Below are positions 22,201 through 32,248 of a stretch of 64,000 nucleotides of DNA, piece by piece (position 1 is the first letter of the stretch; every line of letters begins with the position of its first letter). Where the stretch lies: contig NC_066279.1 of the NCBI RefSeq assembly GCF_905404315.1, positions 3,174,501-3,238,500 of the forward strand, in the 5' to 3' direction. The position numbers were made by a program, and so were the translations under genes. The DNA is from Leptidea sinapis. Taxonomy: Eukaryota > Arthropoda > Insecta > Lepidoptera > Pieridae. The notes under the pieces were generated by a model, which saw nothing but the letters and a program-made list of their open reading frames with translations, did no database searches and was not told where the DNA came from.

Positions 22201-25200
22201 TCCTAAAGTGGAACTTATAAGACAGTCAATACGATGCTTTTTCATCAACAAAAAGCAAGAACAAGAAAGCAATTATTGTTTGCATCAAATTATCATGGGT
22301 TGGAACACTCCAAAATTTTGAAATTGTTTCTGAGTTAGCGTATTTGAATTACAACAATTCTTTACATGCAATCTATATATATGTGTGTGTGTTGTGAGTA
22401 GTATTTAATTCAACAATAGCTACTTAAAGGATGATATTCTTATTTTAATTATATTTAATCTAATCAATATTTCAGTTTTACCAGCCAATATTTACTATTT
22501 TAGGTTCCATAGAATTTGCACCTCATTCTCTCTATTTACTAAACTCTCCTACAATATATTAATATTATCAAAATAATAGGTTTATAGTGGTACATATGTA
22601 AAACCATCATACCGCTTGTTATACTTACGTAATTTAATTTCTTCAGTTACCTTCCGAATAATCATCGGCACAGGTGGATAAAGACGAAGAGACTCTTTCA
22701 AAACCATATCCAGATATTTCAAATCACTTAAAACATCTTTAAATAATTTTTCATTGGCGTTCTCAAACACACGTACTAATCTAAATAATTAAATACAAAT
22801 TCAGACTTTAGTCCCTTAATAATATATTTAACATGCAATAGTTTTATGGTTATCATTCGAATATGATAATAACGCTGTTTGTATGATTTAGTACTTGGCA
22901 AAATAGTACTTACTCTTCATGAACTTTTTCCTGAATTTTTGGATATTTTCCTAACAATAAAAGCGTGTTACAAATTGCAACCGCGGATGTATCTGTAGCA
23001 GCTAGTAAAAACGTTGTAATTTCTTCAAGCAGTTCTGTGTCTGTGAAACCATTCTGTCGCTGAGATAATAGTATAAGATGATCTAGGAATGAATCCACTT
23101 TATCGTCTTGCCCTGAAATTTATAAGGCCGAAAATAAATATTAAAATAGATTGTTTTTTTTTCGTGACACGGAGTCCACATGGCTTTATTTACAACGCAA
23201 TTTTTAAATGAACCCAAGTCACATGCAGAAGGACTAACAATCAACCTGGCTAGGAGAGGTAAACTCTAAAAGATCACACAACAAACTCAAACCAGAATGC
23301 TTCAATATTGTAAGCGTAGTCGTTGAACTTGTAGTCGGCAGTGTATTGGTGGAATTTGTGATAAACATTGAGTTTTTATAAACTTCACGTTAAAAATAAT
23401 ATGAAACTAACAAACTCGAAATTTTAAAGCCTAATAGACACCGCATTTTGTACAAAATCGCAAGTGTTCTCATTCAAAACGTTTTAAAAACCAAGATTCT
23501 TACCAAAAACTGTTTGATTTTCGTAAGCATCTAAATCAACATGTTTTAAATCATTGCGTTTTTTTCGTATAATCTGAAATAACAAAATTAAGTACAACAA
23601 TAATTGATAAACATTTCGATGATCATAAATGAATTTATAAGCTGATTACATTAAATCATTTATATTTAATTTTGAGACCTGGAAATGGATTGTGGAATAA
23701 AATATATTATATTGCAAAGAATTAATATAGTTAGCAACTATCTATTCAACTGTTAAATAATAAAGTCTCAAAATATTTGTTTTATATTTTTACGTTTAAG
23801 CTGCTTATAACACTAAATTAATCTAACAGTAACAATATTATGATATTAAAAACAGCTATTATAATCTATTAATATTTGTAGATAGCTAAGAGATAAGCTA
23901 AGGTTTATTCACGTTAATAATTAAGAAGAATTTTATGTATGTGCACAAGCACGTGGAAATCTCAAAGATTTTTATTAAACACATAAAATAATGGTTTAAA
24001 AAGCATAGATATTTTCTGAGCATGGGTGGTAAGAAGGCGTGTGTGCTCTTAAGAAATGACCAATAGGAATAGTTTTCAGAACTATATTATAAATTATAAT
24101 AAGAACATAATAAAAATTATAAAAGTGTCCATACGTTAACGTCAATCAGGTTTCAAGAATTTGTTATGTTTTTAAAGTGATATCCCTCACTTCTAGGATT
24201 AATACACAAATAAAATTTGAAAACAAATTTTTATGAACGATGCGGGACTCGAACCCACGAACTCTCTTCCAACTGAGCCAACGGCACGAGTGACGTATCG
24301 TTGATAAAATCTTGTATGCTGTGTTCAACTCTCAGGTTGTGGCTTCATCTACAGGATCTACTTCTCAGTTGGCAACCTGTTCAAATCCAATATTTGCATA
24401 TTAGGAAATTGACTTGAGATGTCGCTCTTGTAAATCTAAACAATTTGTTATGTTTTTAAAGTGAGGGTTCACTTCTAGGATTAACACACAAATAAATTTA
24501 GAAAACAAAATTTTATGAACGAGAGGTAACCACGCACCAACGATGTAGCCACAACCTGGGAGTTGAACAAAGCATATAAGATTTTATGACGATACGTCAC
24601 TCGAACGGTTAGCTCAGTTGGCAGAGCACTGCCACGGAACGCGAGAGCTCGTCTTGCTCGTCGTTTTGTTTTCAAATTTCATTTGTGTATCAATCAGGTT
24701 CTGAATAAATAAGACCGGGCGAACGAATCGTTCCACGACGTAAGTATCGTTCATTGTAGTGCTTATTTCGAACAGGCGAGTTGCAGGCTTAAACCTAAAC
24801 CTAATAATTTTGAGCAGCCCTACAACTGCGCTCGTCACCTTAAGACATAAGATGCTAAATCTCATTTGCCTAGTAATATAGTGATATGCGGTACAGCTAG
24901 TGAGCGCGGTGCCCTTCAGACTGAAACACAATAATGCTTACACATTACAGCTTCACGGCAGAAATAGGCGCCGTTGTGGTACCCATAACCTAGCCGTCAT
25001 CCTGTGCCTCCTACTTTACCAAATGGGACTAGTAAAATGGTTTTTTCGAATACTGGGTTATTACATGGGGATTTCGATATATACGTCGTCAAAATATACA
25101 AATGTAGGAGTGATGGTAAATTACTACGATAACAAATGGTCAGAGTTAACATATTCGATGAAATTTTTGCGTAGTCAAATCAGCGAAAACGCATTGATTT

Positions 25201-28200
25201 TGCAGGAAGAACTTGAAGCAACTCAGCTAAAAGCAAAAAATTAAATATATCGTTAAAATGCTAACATTGTTTGTAAGATTTTTAATTTTGTCATTATGTT
25301 TTGTGAAATGTCTATATTGCCAGGATAATTTGTAGATCCAATCTGGCCACAGCCATACGGAAAATGTTCTGTTTGTAACCAGTTTAAAAACCACTTCAAC
25401 GGATTTAAGAAAGTCTGATACAGCTACATCGTTCATTCCATCTAGATTCCTTATACCCAATGATGTTTCTGAAATAGAATAATTATCACGTTATTACAAG
25501 GTGTGTAATTGCAATTCATTTACTAATGTATGCAATTGCACCTATAAACTAAAACAGCTATTTGATAAATGAGATCAACAGAAGGTCCAACAGTGAATCT
25601 TGCACATCTGGGATTCGCGTTGGCGCAATAACCAGTTGCGTTAGAACATATGCTAAGGCGATGTCGTGAACAGATCTCCCTGCATGATCGGTGGTACGTG
25701 AGCCTAGCCATTCGGCGTGGTGGGCGTTAAAATCGCCAAGAAACACGATCTCTGCATCTGCTCCAACACGGAATCGGAAGGGGTAGAAACAGAGCCAATC
25801 CTCGCTCTGAGGGCTGCGACGGGTCTGGCTGTGATTGCGAGACCGGGGACGTTGAAGGAAACGCCTGGAGTCTCTCCCACGCGAAGTGCTGCGAGATCTC
25901 TCTGAATTGGCTAACCTAACGCTCAGTTTCGCAATTTCAGGCAAAATCTTATCATCCCCTCTAATAGGTTGAGGCGAGGATAACTCAGAAATCTATGGCT
26001 GCTGCGAAGTCTCCATGATTTTGTCGGCCACAGTGGCCAGATTATCCATATCCTTAGTTTCCATTACGGCTAGCACGGCTCGCACAGCAGTGGGAAGATG
26101 GCCCTGCCACAGTATTCTTAACATATCGTCAGGTATTTTCTCCCGTCCTAGATCGCGCATACGGCGAAGAAGTTGCGACGGTTTTTGGTCGCCTAGCTCC
26201 ATTTCGCCAATCAGTTTTTGTATCTGGCGATTCTCCGATTCCTCATAAATAGTCAGCAACCTACTCTTAACAGCTTCATATTTTTTACTGTCAGGGGGCT
26301 TGATCAGTAAATCAGTTACCTACTGTATAGCCTCTTTACCCAGTTTTGACACAACAATCTGGAACTGAGCTTCATCAGCAATCTTTTGAGGACCTAGTAC
26401 CGCTTCCGCTCTGATGAACCATACTCTTAGCTGGTCAGTCGAAAATTTGGGAATACGGTTAGTGATAGAAATTGCCGACACGTCACTAAGCTCCGGCTTG
26501 ATTTGCAGTGGCCCCTGCTGGGCAGCAGTCTGAGATAACTGTCCTGGTACCGGATTCATCATCAAAATTTAAACTTTGGAAGGAAGAGTTTAAAAAAATA
26601 TTGTGGTTGCTTCAATAAAACAAAGAAGTATTAAATAAGGTAAAGTCAGTGATAAGTAAGTAACCTAAGTTTTTATCTATTTTGCATTTTGTGTAGACAC
26701 ATCCGTACTTATGTATTTTTTCCATTTTGCATTCAGCATTATCGAAAATGCAGAGTTCTTCTATTTAAAGCCCTCATGATGATGACATAAAAAAACATTT
26801 GATTACAAGCACTGATGAACTTTCAAATATAAGTGATAATAACATTCAGGTATGGTATCAGATTTTCTAATTCAGTGTTTTTTTGGTATGTGTTAATATT
26901 TTTTACACAGATATCTAATTTCTTTTACTTATTTTAGCGTATTAAAGTTTCCTATGATGGAAACTCATGTGGACGTTACTTCTGGAACTAATGATGACGA
27001 GTCAAGTAGTTTGGATAACAATAGCAGTTCTAGCTGTTCAGAAATATCGTCGTCATCGGAATCTGACCATGAAACTCATAACACTCAAAATATCAACCAA
27101 GAGTGCAGAACAATAGAACGTAGTAGAAAACGTATTCTCGATACAAACAAATGGATAAAATATTGCCAAATGCTGAAAAATCCTGGTCAATAATATATTT
27201 CTTTAATAACTGGTTAAAGTAGATAGATTTATTGTTAAATAAATGCCAACTATCATGTTCGTCAAAATTTTCTCAATCGGTACCAAAACGGCGCCTTTTT
27301 ATGGCGTGAAGTAGTAATGTGTATGTATTATTGTGTATCGGTCTGAAGGGCGCCGTACCTGGTTAAATTACTGGGCAAAATAACTTAATATTTTCTTCGT
27401 CTCAAGGTGACGAGCGCAATTGTAGTGTCACTCAGAATTTTTGGGTATTTCAATCCTGAGCGGCGCTGCATTGTAATGGGCAGAGTGTATAAATTACCAT
27501 CAGCTGAACGTCCTGCTCGTCTCCTTCCTAATTGTGATAAAAAAAGTAAGATAGTTGATGCTTATTATTAGTTTCGCCACTTACACCGACAGTGGAGTTA
27601 TTTGGGAACTTGTGTGTGCCTTCTACAGCGATCATGTCATAGAATAAAAGAATCTCGTGAAAATAATCCTAGAAAACCATACACGGCTATTTATTTATTC
27701 AATGAAGGAAGTGAAATTTGAGTAAGCATGACATTTTTTATAAATACTTTGGGTTTCACTGCAGGCATAACAATTAAGGCCTTAATATTATGAAAGAAGA
27801 GGAAGACACGGCTAAAAAATCAGAAATACAACAACCAGTGAAAGACCACAATCATTAACTTTATCCCAAAGATAGAGAGTTATTAATTGTAAGAGTAATT
27901 AAGTACAACAACTAAACACATTAAGAATACTTCAATTGTTATAAACTAGAACAGTAAAGTACAAAAATGTTATTTAAAAAGTTATGACATTATTGCACCT
28001 GGTGTGTGATATAATATAGCAAAATTACTTGACTCAATGTCTACCTTACTAATAATTTGATTATTGCCTTAAATAATGGAGTTATTCTTACCAGCTATTG
28101 ACGCTAATGTGAAATTGTTGATAATAGGCCAAATATCGAATGTACCGGTGCCACTCAAGTCCTTAAGTTTATCAACAAGATCCGCACATCTTCGAGAAAA

Positions 28201-31200
28201 TATATCCATAAAACTATTGAGTATTTTGGGGCTAAACGCAGAAATAGTCACCTTTCTTCTTCTAGACCATATTGAAACTGAAATGAGAATCCACATTTAA
28301 CATAGGAAAGGTTCAAGTAAGTTAAGTTAAACAAATACTCTTATCATCAAATCACTTGACTGTTACAATACCAGGGGCGAAAACTCCACCATCACCCATT
28401 GCTCTTACACTCTTCATAATTAATAGATCTTTCTCCAAGCAATTTTTCGAAACATATTCAGTGTCTGCTGGATTCGTTAACCCTGAAAACAATATTAAAA
28501 ATTGTATTCTTTGTTACGTTCTTATTTTAATGGGAATATTATAATTATATCACAGATTAAATTATAAATGAACTAACAAGCAAATCATGATAATGTATGT
28601 ACTCACTACTCATCAAATTAGATAAAGACGTACATAATGATGTAAATGCAAATTTACAACTTTAGGCGCATTCACAGGTGAGAGGTGTATAAAAATCAAT
28701 TAGGTGACCATATTAAACCAATAAACTATATTATAAAATCTATTAGGAATTAGCTACACTTTGATATTACCTATTACAAGCAAAGGACCTGCCCAAATCT
28801 TTTGAATTCCTCGAGTTGTAAAACTTTCTCTACTTAAATTTTCCATTATCGAAACGGCTTCTGTAAAAAACAAACACACAATATCATACTGGGTCGGTCA
28901 TTAGAAAATCGTTCAATAATTAATGTGTCTTAGTGTTTATTTTAGATTGTGGCAATAAAAATAACACATATTTACATAGTTTGTTCTTCTTTTGTATTGA
29001 CAACATTTATTGAGCATTAAATGAAGGGTACTAAATTATTATCCAGGATAAAACTGAGAGTTCTTGGAAAATTAAAAACTGATTAAACTAGCAAGTTATA
29101 AGTCTTATAACATCTTTTCTAAATAGTGTCCAATCACGTTAATACATCGCTGCATCCGATAGGATCACTGAGAAAAACACTTTGCCTACTCGTCCATAAA
29201 ACGGCATAAAAGGAATTTATTTTCTCAAATTGTCGTGGTGAAGAGCCTACTGCGAGGTCGTTTCTCTGAACTTTTTCGAAGGCAAGGCATCCTCTAATTA
29301 ATTGTCGCGTAATGATGTATCTTTCCAAAGATCGTCTCGTCCACCATCTTTTTTCCCACGCTTCGATCTCTCTTCACTCTAGGTGACAACTTCTCGGAAG
29401 AAAAAAACATCCAAACACACTCGCTCAAATTATGAGGTTTCCAAAGATTCAAGGCTGCTAAGCATTCTTCGGGGATTTTGTACACCGACGCCTAAACTTG
29501 TTTGAATCTGCTTCTAGGTCACTTTATATATTATATTATTATTATTTATGTTTTTTCGATATAAATTTTTATTTTTAGATGACGAATTGTACTCAAACCT
29601 TTTTTGCATATTTCAAAATGCCAATTATTTGAGTATTCACCAACAAAATATTAAAATGTATATTTCATACTTACATGTGTTTTGATAATTCAAACGAAAT
29701 AAGGGATTTATGGCGAAGGTACAACATACCCTATATACCTAGGCCAGTACTATGGTGTATCTAGGAAACATTCAGGAATTGAGGGTAATTTATGGAAAAT
29801 ATAACTATTCTTAAACCGTTTTATACGTTAAAAGTAACATATTTAACTAAAAATAACTCACAAATTCTGAACAAAATCAAACTGATATCTATAGTTTCTT
29901 TTTTTAATGAGACAAAGCTTTTATATTTTATAAGCAATTTTGTATTACGTGAATGTGAAATAATTTAAGAAAATGTTGTCCTGGCCAAAGTACAATTGAT
30001 TGACAGTGACCGAGATACAACACTACTCCAACTTCAACAAAATGGCGGATTAGAAATAAATTCGGGTTTCTTATCTCGTAACTTTATGATTGTTTTTATA
30101 TTAATTAAAGAAAAGAACCAATGTCATATAAATTTCAGTCAATATTATAAAACGTTTAAAACTATCAGACTTCAAAGCATCTTAAAAATACCTACGTATA
30201 TGACGTAGAGAATACACTAAACTATAGAATTTAACATCGTGGGTATTTTTGCCACACTTCCGTTCCGTTACTTTATCATGGATCTCAAAGTCAGAACCTG
30301 TATAAAATCTCAACAAGCTACTCTTGAAGTTCATCCTTTCTAATTGGCTTCATATTGAGTTATTCATGCATATGTCATGCAAATACTTAATGTATATTTA
30401 AGACTTTTATGTACAATGATTAACCAAATTGAAATGGATCTACAGGGGAAGCACCAAGTTTTAAACAAAAAAAGAATCTTCCAAATCGATTCACCCATTC
30501 GAAAGTTCTGACATAACAATCATAAAAAAATACAATCAAACTGAGAACCACTTCCTTTTATGAAGTCGGTTAAAAATCGTTGCGCGAAAGTTAACGCATT
30601 ATATTCATCCTGACATGGTACAGACAATATTCTTTTCGCCGCCAAATCGTAATATGAATGACAAATGAAACAAAACTTATAAATATAAATTTCTTTTTTT
30701 CTTAATTTTATCTTAACCATAACAAATATCAAACTTCTCGTGTTGTACATTTTTAACGTGATTCGTTACCTTGAAAGAATTAAAAACCCTTTAAGGTAGA
30801 ACATGCAAAAAAACTTCCAATGTGAATGAATTAAAGAAAACTTTAAGCTGGCAGATGCATGAAATGTGCGAGCCAAAATCTCCAAAAAGGAGAGGAAATT
30901 ATAAAAAAATATTTTAATAACTTATCTTGCGTTGACAGCACTGTTTCAAAAGTCCAATTTTTTTTTTGGAAGTTTAAAAAAAGCGCGTACACCTTCCTTA
31001 AAGGCCGGCAACGCTCCTTTGTTTCCTCTGGTGTTGCAAGAGATTGTGGGCGGCGGTGATCACTTAACAACAGGTGATCTCGTACCCTCGTTTGTCCTCC
31101 TATTCCATAAAAAAAGTGTAATAAATCAGAAGGTGCAATGTATTATTATTAATATATTATTATTCCACAGGCTGTATGGTGAAATTTAATACTCAACGCT

Positions 31201-32248
31201 TTATAACTCATTCTTTACCTCATGGGAAAATTCGGGACGTGTTCTGGCCACGAAGAAAGCAAAAAAAAAGAAAGCGTTCCAAGAGGCCATCAGGAAGACT
31301 GAAATAACAGTCTTATACATACAGAACAGCGAAATAGTGGGAGGCTCCTTAGCACAAGATGCCGGCTAGATTATGGGTACTACAACGGCGCGTATTTCTG
31401 CCTTGAAAGAGTAATGTGTAAGAATTTCAGTCTGAAGGGCGCCGTAGCTAGTGAAATTACTAGGAAAATGAAACTTAGCATCTTATCTGTCAAGGTGAGG
31501 AGTGCAATTTTAGTGCCGCTCAGAACTTTTTGGTTTTTCAAGAATCCTGAGCGGCACCGCATTGTAGTGGGCAGGCGTATCAATTAACATCTGCTGAACG
31601 TCCTGCTCGTCTCATCCCTTATTATCATAAAAAAATAGAGCTTCATTACCAAATAACAATAGAATATTAATTAAATAGATATTCATAATCAATAAAATAT
31701 AATATATAAAAATATTGTTTATCTTTTCTCATGACTTTTGTTACAAGTTTAACCGTTTAAATGTATTCGGAATTGTAATTTTTAGTAAAAAATACAAGTG
31801 ATTGACAAATGATAAATTTGGACTTTAAATAGTCTTAAGCCAAAGATTGGATACTGAAATAAGGCTTAATTTTTGAATGTTACTATTTTAAGAATGGACA
31901 GATAAAGAATAACAACTTACTAAAAGTTTTACACAAGGATAAAATTATTTTCTTTAATTATAAATAAATACAATATTAAGTCAAATATATAAAATATATA
32001 TAAAATTATAATTCAACACCATGAGCATATTTTCTAACGACATTTAGGTGATTTTTTAAAATTATCTAAAGTACATGTTCATGATACTTACTATCAAGCG
32101 CATTGTATGAATACTTAAGAAGCCCCAAATATGGAAATATATCTTTAGCCCCGGGTATTGGTTCAGCTAATTGATAAAGCCTTCGTCTTTTATATCGAAA
32201 CAACAAATACCACAATAACAACACAACACTAACTAACAACAGATACAT
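19105..32248 (-). CDS. Cytochrome P450, CYP4 clan (CYP340-like), ten exons, complete
   Basis: Hand-assembled from ten exons on the minus strand: 32248-32092, 28860-28771, 28482-28372, 28277-28092, 25468-25266, 23573-23504, 23112-22914, 22780-22629, 20912-20736, 19271-19105. They sum to 1512 nt (503 codons plus TAA) and every junction preserves frame. Seen: hydrophobic anchor at residues 2-17, basic stop-transfer RYKRRR, hinge PIPG (30-33), WxxxR at 123-127, I-helix AATDTS at 310-315, ExxR (ESLR 368-371), PERF 425-428, and heme loop FSTGPRNCIG at 440-449 with Cys447. Family knowledge: microsomal, heme-thiolate monooxygenase taking electrons from NADPH-P450 reductase at the ER membrane. The glutamate that ester-links heme in many CYP4 enzymes is Ala310 here. 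The substrate is unknown; expansions of this type are often discussed in detoxification, which is inference. All splice donors are GT, the weakest being GTTAGC after exon 5. An ATG at 32317 would add 23 residues before the anchor; I preferred 32248 because the anchor follows directly and the length fits. Confidence 0.9.
19325..20200 (-). pseudogene. LINE reverse transcriptase remnant in the last P450 intron, split by a J1 fragment
   Basis: The upstream minus-strand piece (20195-20010) reads NNYGFLKGKYTSLPIFDLLQ and LVLNLDLTKAFDFVHQDSL. The downstream piece (about 19480-19325) reads MNLLKTKYMQFCIKGSKQTD and INFEKVDSSIFLSVILDKEI. They are parts of one reverse transcriptase separated by the J1 fragment at 19650-19905. 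The LINE ends only about 54 bp from the acceptor of P450 exon 10. Confidence 0.65.
19650..19905 (-). mobile_element. Jockey (J1) 3' fragment
   Basis: Minus-strand J1 3' end: plus-strand landmarks GGAAAGAAGGACAAACGAGC, CACCAGAGGAATCACAGGAG, AAGGAAGGTGTACGCGC and CTCCTTGAAAACCGCACTGT. Confidence 0.8.
20736..20912 (-). CDS. P450 exon 9: PERF and heme loop
   Basis: 177 nt after TTTTCGACAG, with donor ATTG|GTAAGT. It encodes residues 390-448, including FKPERFEAGGKTG and the heme-binding FSTGPRNCI with the cysteine ligand. An upstream in-frame TGA excludes a longer 5' end. Confidence 0.9.
21310..21690. repeat. 59-bp GC-rich tandem array in P450 intron 8
   Basis: The marker GATGTTCTA or a variant recurs at 21310, 21369, 21428, 21487, 21546, 21605 and 21664, exactly 59 bp apart. 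Each unit has CGCGGCC-like sequence, CCTGCACGATACAACGCTAG and GGGAAGATG. About 6.3 units, much richer in GC than the surroundings. Confidence 0.9.
21700..21980. repeat. Dispersed repeat with CT-rich segment
   Basis: Contains GGCGGCCATGTTGGATTTC and CATATTGTTGAAATCC. An inverted, diverged match is AAATCCAAGATGGCGGCCGC with ATTTCAACAATATGG near 61090-61130. CTCTCTCTCTC-rich sequence follows. Confidence 0.55.
22000..22620. other. P450 intron 8 remainder, nothing recognised
   Basis: AT-rich, with a short TATATGTGTGTGTG tract at about 22377. No frame of interest. Confidence 0.4.
22629..22780 (-). CDS. P450 exon 8: helix K ExxR
   Basis: 152 nt. The acceptor is the first AG (TTTAG|ATTAG); the second AG three bases on would bring a stop into frame. 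It encodes LVRVFENANEKLF then KESLRLYPPVP, the ExxR helix K. Donor TTAC|GTAAGT. Confidence 0.88.
22914..23112 (-). CDS. P450 exon 7: I-helix
   Basis: 199 nt after AATTTCAG, with donor GAAGA|GTAAGT. It encodes residues 273-338. The oxygen-activating I-helix is TTFLLAATDTSA (305-316), with Asp313 and Thr314 at the acid-alcohol pair positions. Confidence 0.9.
23113..23503. other. P450 intron 6, unassigned
   Basis: 390 bp with a T-run and a non-AT-rich segment (about 23165-23260), possibly a short retroposon, but no family identified. Confidence 0.35.
23504..23573 (-). CDS. P450 exon 6
   Basis: 70 nt after TTATTTCAG, with donor TTTG|GTAAGA. It encodes IIRKKRNDLKHVDLDAYENQ and three more residues (250-272), the helix G to H linker with its usual basic run. 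Too short for an ORF scan; identified by frame continuity. Confidence 0.8.
23574..24160. other. P450 intron 5, left part, nothing recognised
   Basis: AT-rich intron sequence without identifiable repeats. Confidence 0.4.
24180..24345. mobile_element. tRNA-like inverted-arm element, copy 2 (left half)
   Basis: Begins TAGGATTAATACACAAATAA, then ATGAACGATGCGGGACTCGA, the complement of a tRNA 3' half, and ACTGAGCCAACG, the complement of an A box. The right arm is degraded. Confidence 0.65.
24480..24690. mobile_element. tRNA-like inverted-arm element, copy 3
   Basis: The left arm (TTAACACACAAATAAATT, TTTTATGAACGA) and right arm (TTTGTTTTCAAATTTCATTT) are inverted. A plus-strand tRNA-like half, GAACGGTTAGCTCAGTTGGC, begins at 24603 with a good acceptor and D arm, but the T arm is broken. 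Confidence 0.65.
24825..25005 (-). repeat. SINE-like repeat (family S1)
   Basis: Minus-strand copy. Landmarks on the plus strand are AAGACATAAGATGCTAA, GGTGCCCTTCAGACTGAAAC and GGCAGAAATAGGCGCCGTTG. Same family as copies at 27285, 31315, 50520, 53475 and 58430. Confidence 0.75.
25266..25468 (-). CDS. P450 exon 5
   Basis: 203 nt after CTATTTCAG, encoding residues 182-249. It includes TNRTFSVWLWPDWIYKLS, typical of the helix F region of the clan. The only donor that keeps frame with exon 6 is AAT|GTTAGC, weaker than the other donors. Introns 4 and 5 flanking it hold transposon debris. Confidence 0.8.
25558..25944 (-). CDS. In-frame chimera: Gypsy Gag tail joined to a LINE endonuclease fragment
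   Basis: One 128-residue open frame. Residues 1-58 are an Arg/Ser-rich tail (RSRSTSRGRDSRRF) ending DWLCFYPFRF, the usual end of the Gag region before the zinc-finger of some insect Gypsy elements. From residue 59 it becomes GADAEIVFLGDFNAHHAEWL and LTQLVIAPTRIPD, the core of a jockey-type apurinic endonuclease with the GDFN motif. The junction is at about 25770. It lies in P450 intron 4, on the same strand as the gene. There is no promoter evidence, and it is probably a fossil rather than a gene. Confidence 0.6.
   Translation of the reverse strand: MPEIAKLSVRLANSERSRSTSRGRDSRRFLQRPRSRNHSQTRRSPQSEDWLCFYPFRFRVGADAEIVFLGDFNAHHAEWLGSRTTDHAGRSVHDIALAYVLTQLVIAPTRIPDVQDSLLDLLLISFIK
25990..26565 (-). 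pseudogene. Ty3/Gypsy Gag remnant
   Basis: Minus-strand frames starting MMMNPVPGQL with FSTDQLRVWFIRAEAVLG, then past a stop KYEAVKSRLLTIYEESENRQ-type sequence, ELGDQKPSQLLRRMRDLG and ATVADKIMETSQQP. These are the capsid blocks of a Gypsy-type Gag. In-frame stops at about 26320 and 25993 interrupt it. No protease, reverse transcriptase or LTR is visible beside it. Confidence 0.7.
26744..27860 (+). pseudogene. Unnamed lepidopteran transposon-type gene remnant, split by a SINE
   Basis: 26957-27190 is an open frame rich in Ser and Asp/Glu (DDESSSLDNNSSSSCSEISS), ending RSRKRILDTNKWIKYCQML. Beyond the SINE at 27285-27545, the plus strand resumes with HRIKESRENNPRKPYTAIYL and MTFFINTLGFTAGITIKAL. 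The second part resembles a family of repeat-associated proteins common in insects, by my recollection of its sequence style only. The function is unknown and the copy is broken. Confidence 0.4.
27285..27545 (+). repeat. SINE-like repeat (S1)
   Basis: Landmarks GGTCTGAAGGGCGCCGTA, CCTGAGCGGCGCTGCATTG and TCAGCTGAACGTCCTGCTCG, ending in GATAAAAAAA. Inserted in the transposon-type remnant within P450 intron 4. Confidence 0.8.
28092..28277 (-). CDS. P450 exon 4: helix C WxxxR
   Basis: 186 nt after CATTTCAG, with donor GCTG|GTAAGA. It encodes residues 120-181 with W123-S-R-R-R127, the helix C motif that contacts a heme propionate, then KVTISAFSPK, a strong CYP4-clan signature. Confidence 0.9.
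28372..28482 (-). CDS. P450 exon 3
   Basis: 111 nt after TTTTCAG, with donor CCTG|GTATTG. It encodes residues 83-119, including KSVRAMGDGGVFAP, the stretch leading into helix C. The codon split at the donor is completed by exon 4 to give FAPVSIW. Confidence 0.85.
28771..28860 (-). CDS. P450 exon 2
   Basis: 90 nt after a TTTTTTACAG acceptor. The translation begins with K53 AVSIMENLSRE and ends LLVI before donor G|GTAATA. It covers the helix A to beta-1 part of the P450 fold. Phase 1 at both ends. Confidence 0.85.
28861..30930. other. P450 intron 1, left part, mostly unassigned
   Basis: A non-AT-rich patch at about 29110-29500 has short minus-strand frames (for example GCLAFEKVQRNDLAVGSSPR) that I could not assign. 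Its edge at about 29195 resembles the J2 LINE tail. The rest is AT-rich. Confidence 0.4.
30935..31115 (+). mobile_element. Jockey (J1) 3' fragment
   Basis: Plus-strand KKARTPSLKAG-type frame, CCTTAAAGGCCGGCAACGCT and GGGCGGCGGTGATCACTTAA, ending with CCTCCTATTCCATAAAAAAA, the family's usual 3' end and A-tail. Confidence 0.85.
31315..31635 (+). repeat. SINE-like repeat (S1), near full length
   Basis: The longest S1 copy: GGCTCCTTAGCACAAGATGC at its 5' end through GTCTGAAGGGCGCCGTAGCT and CCTGAGCGGCACCGCATTGT to a CATAAAAAAA tail. Located in P450 intron 1 about 450 bp from exon 1. Confidence 0.8.

Noticed and set aside
29134..29485. Minus-strand frames in P450 intron 1 as an extra P450 exon
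   Set aside because: Exons 1 and 2 already join in frame and the sequence has no P450 features.
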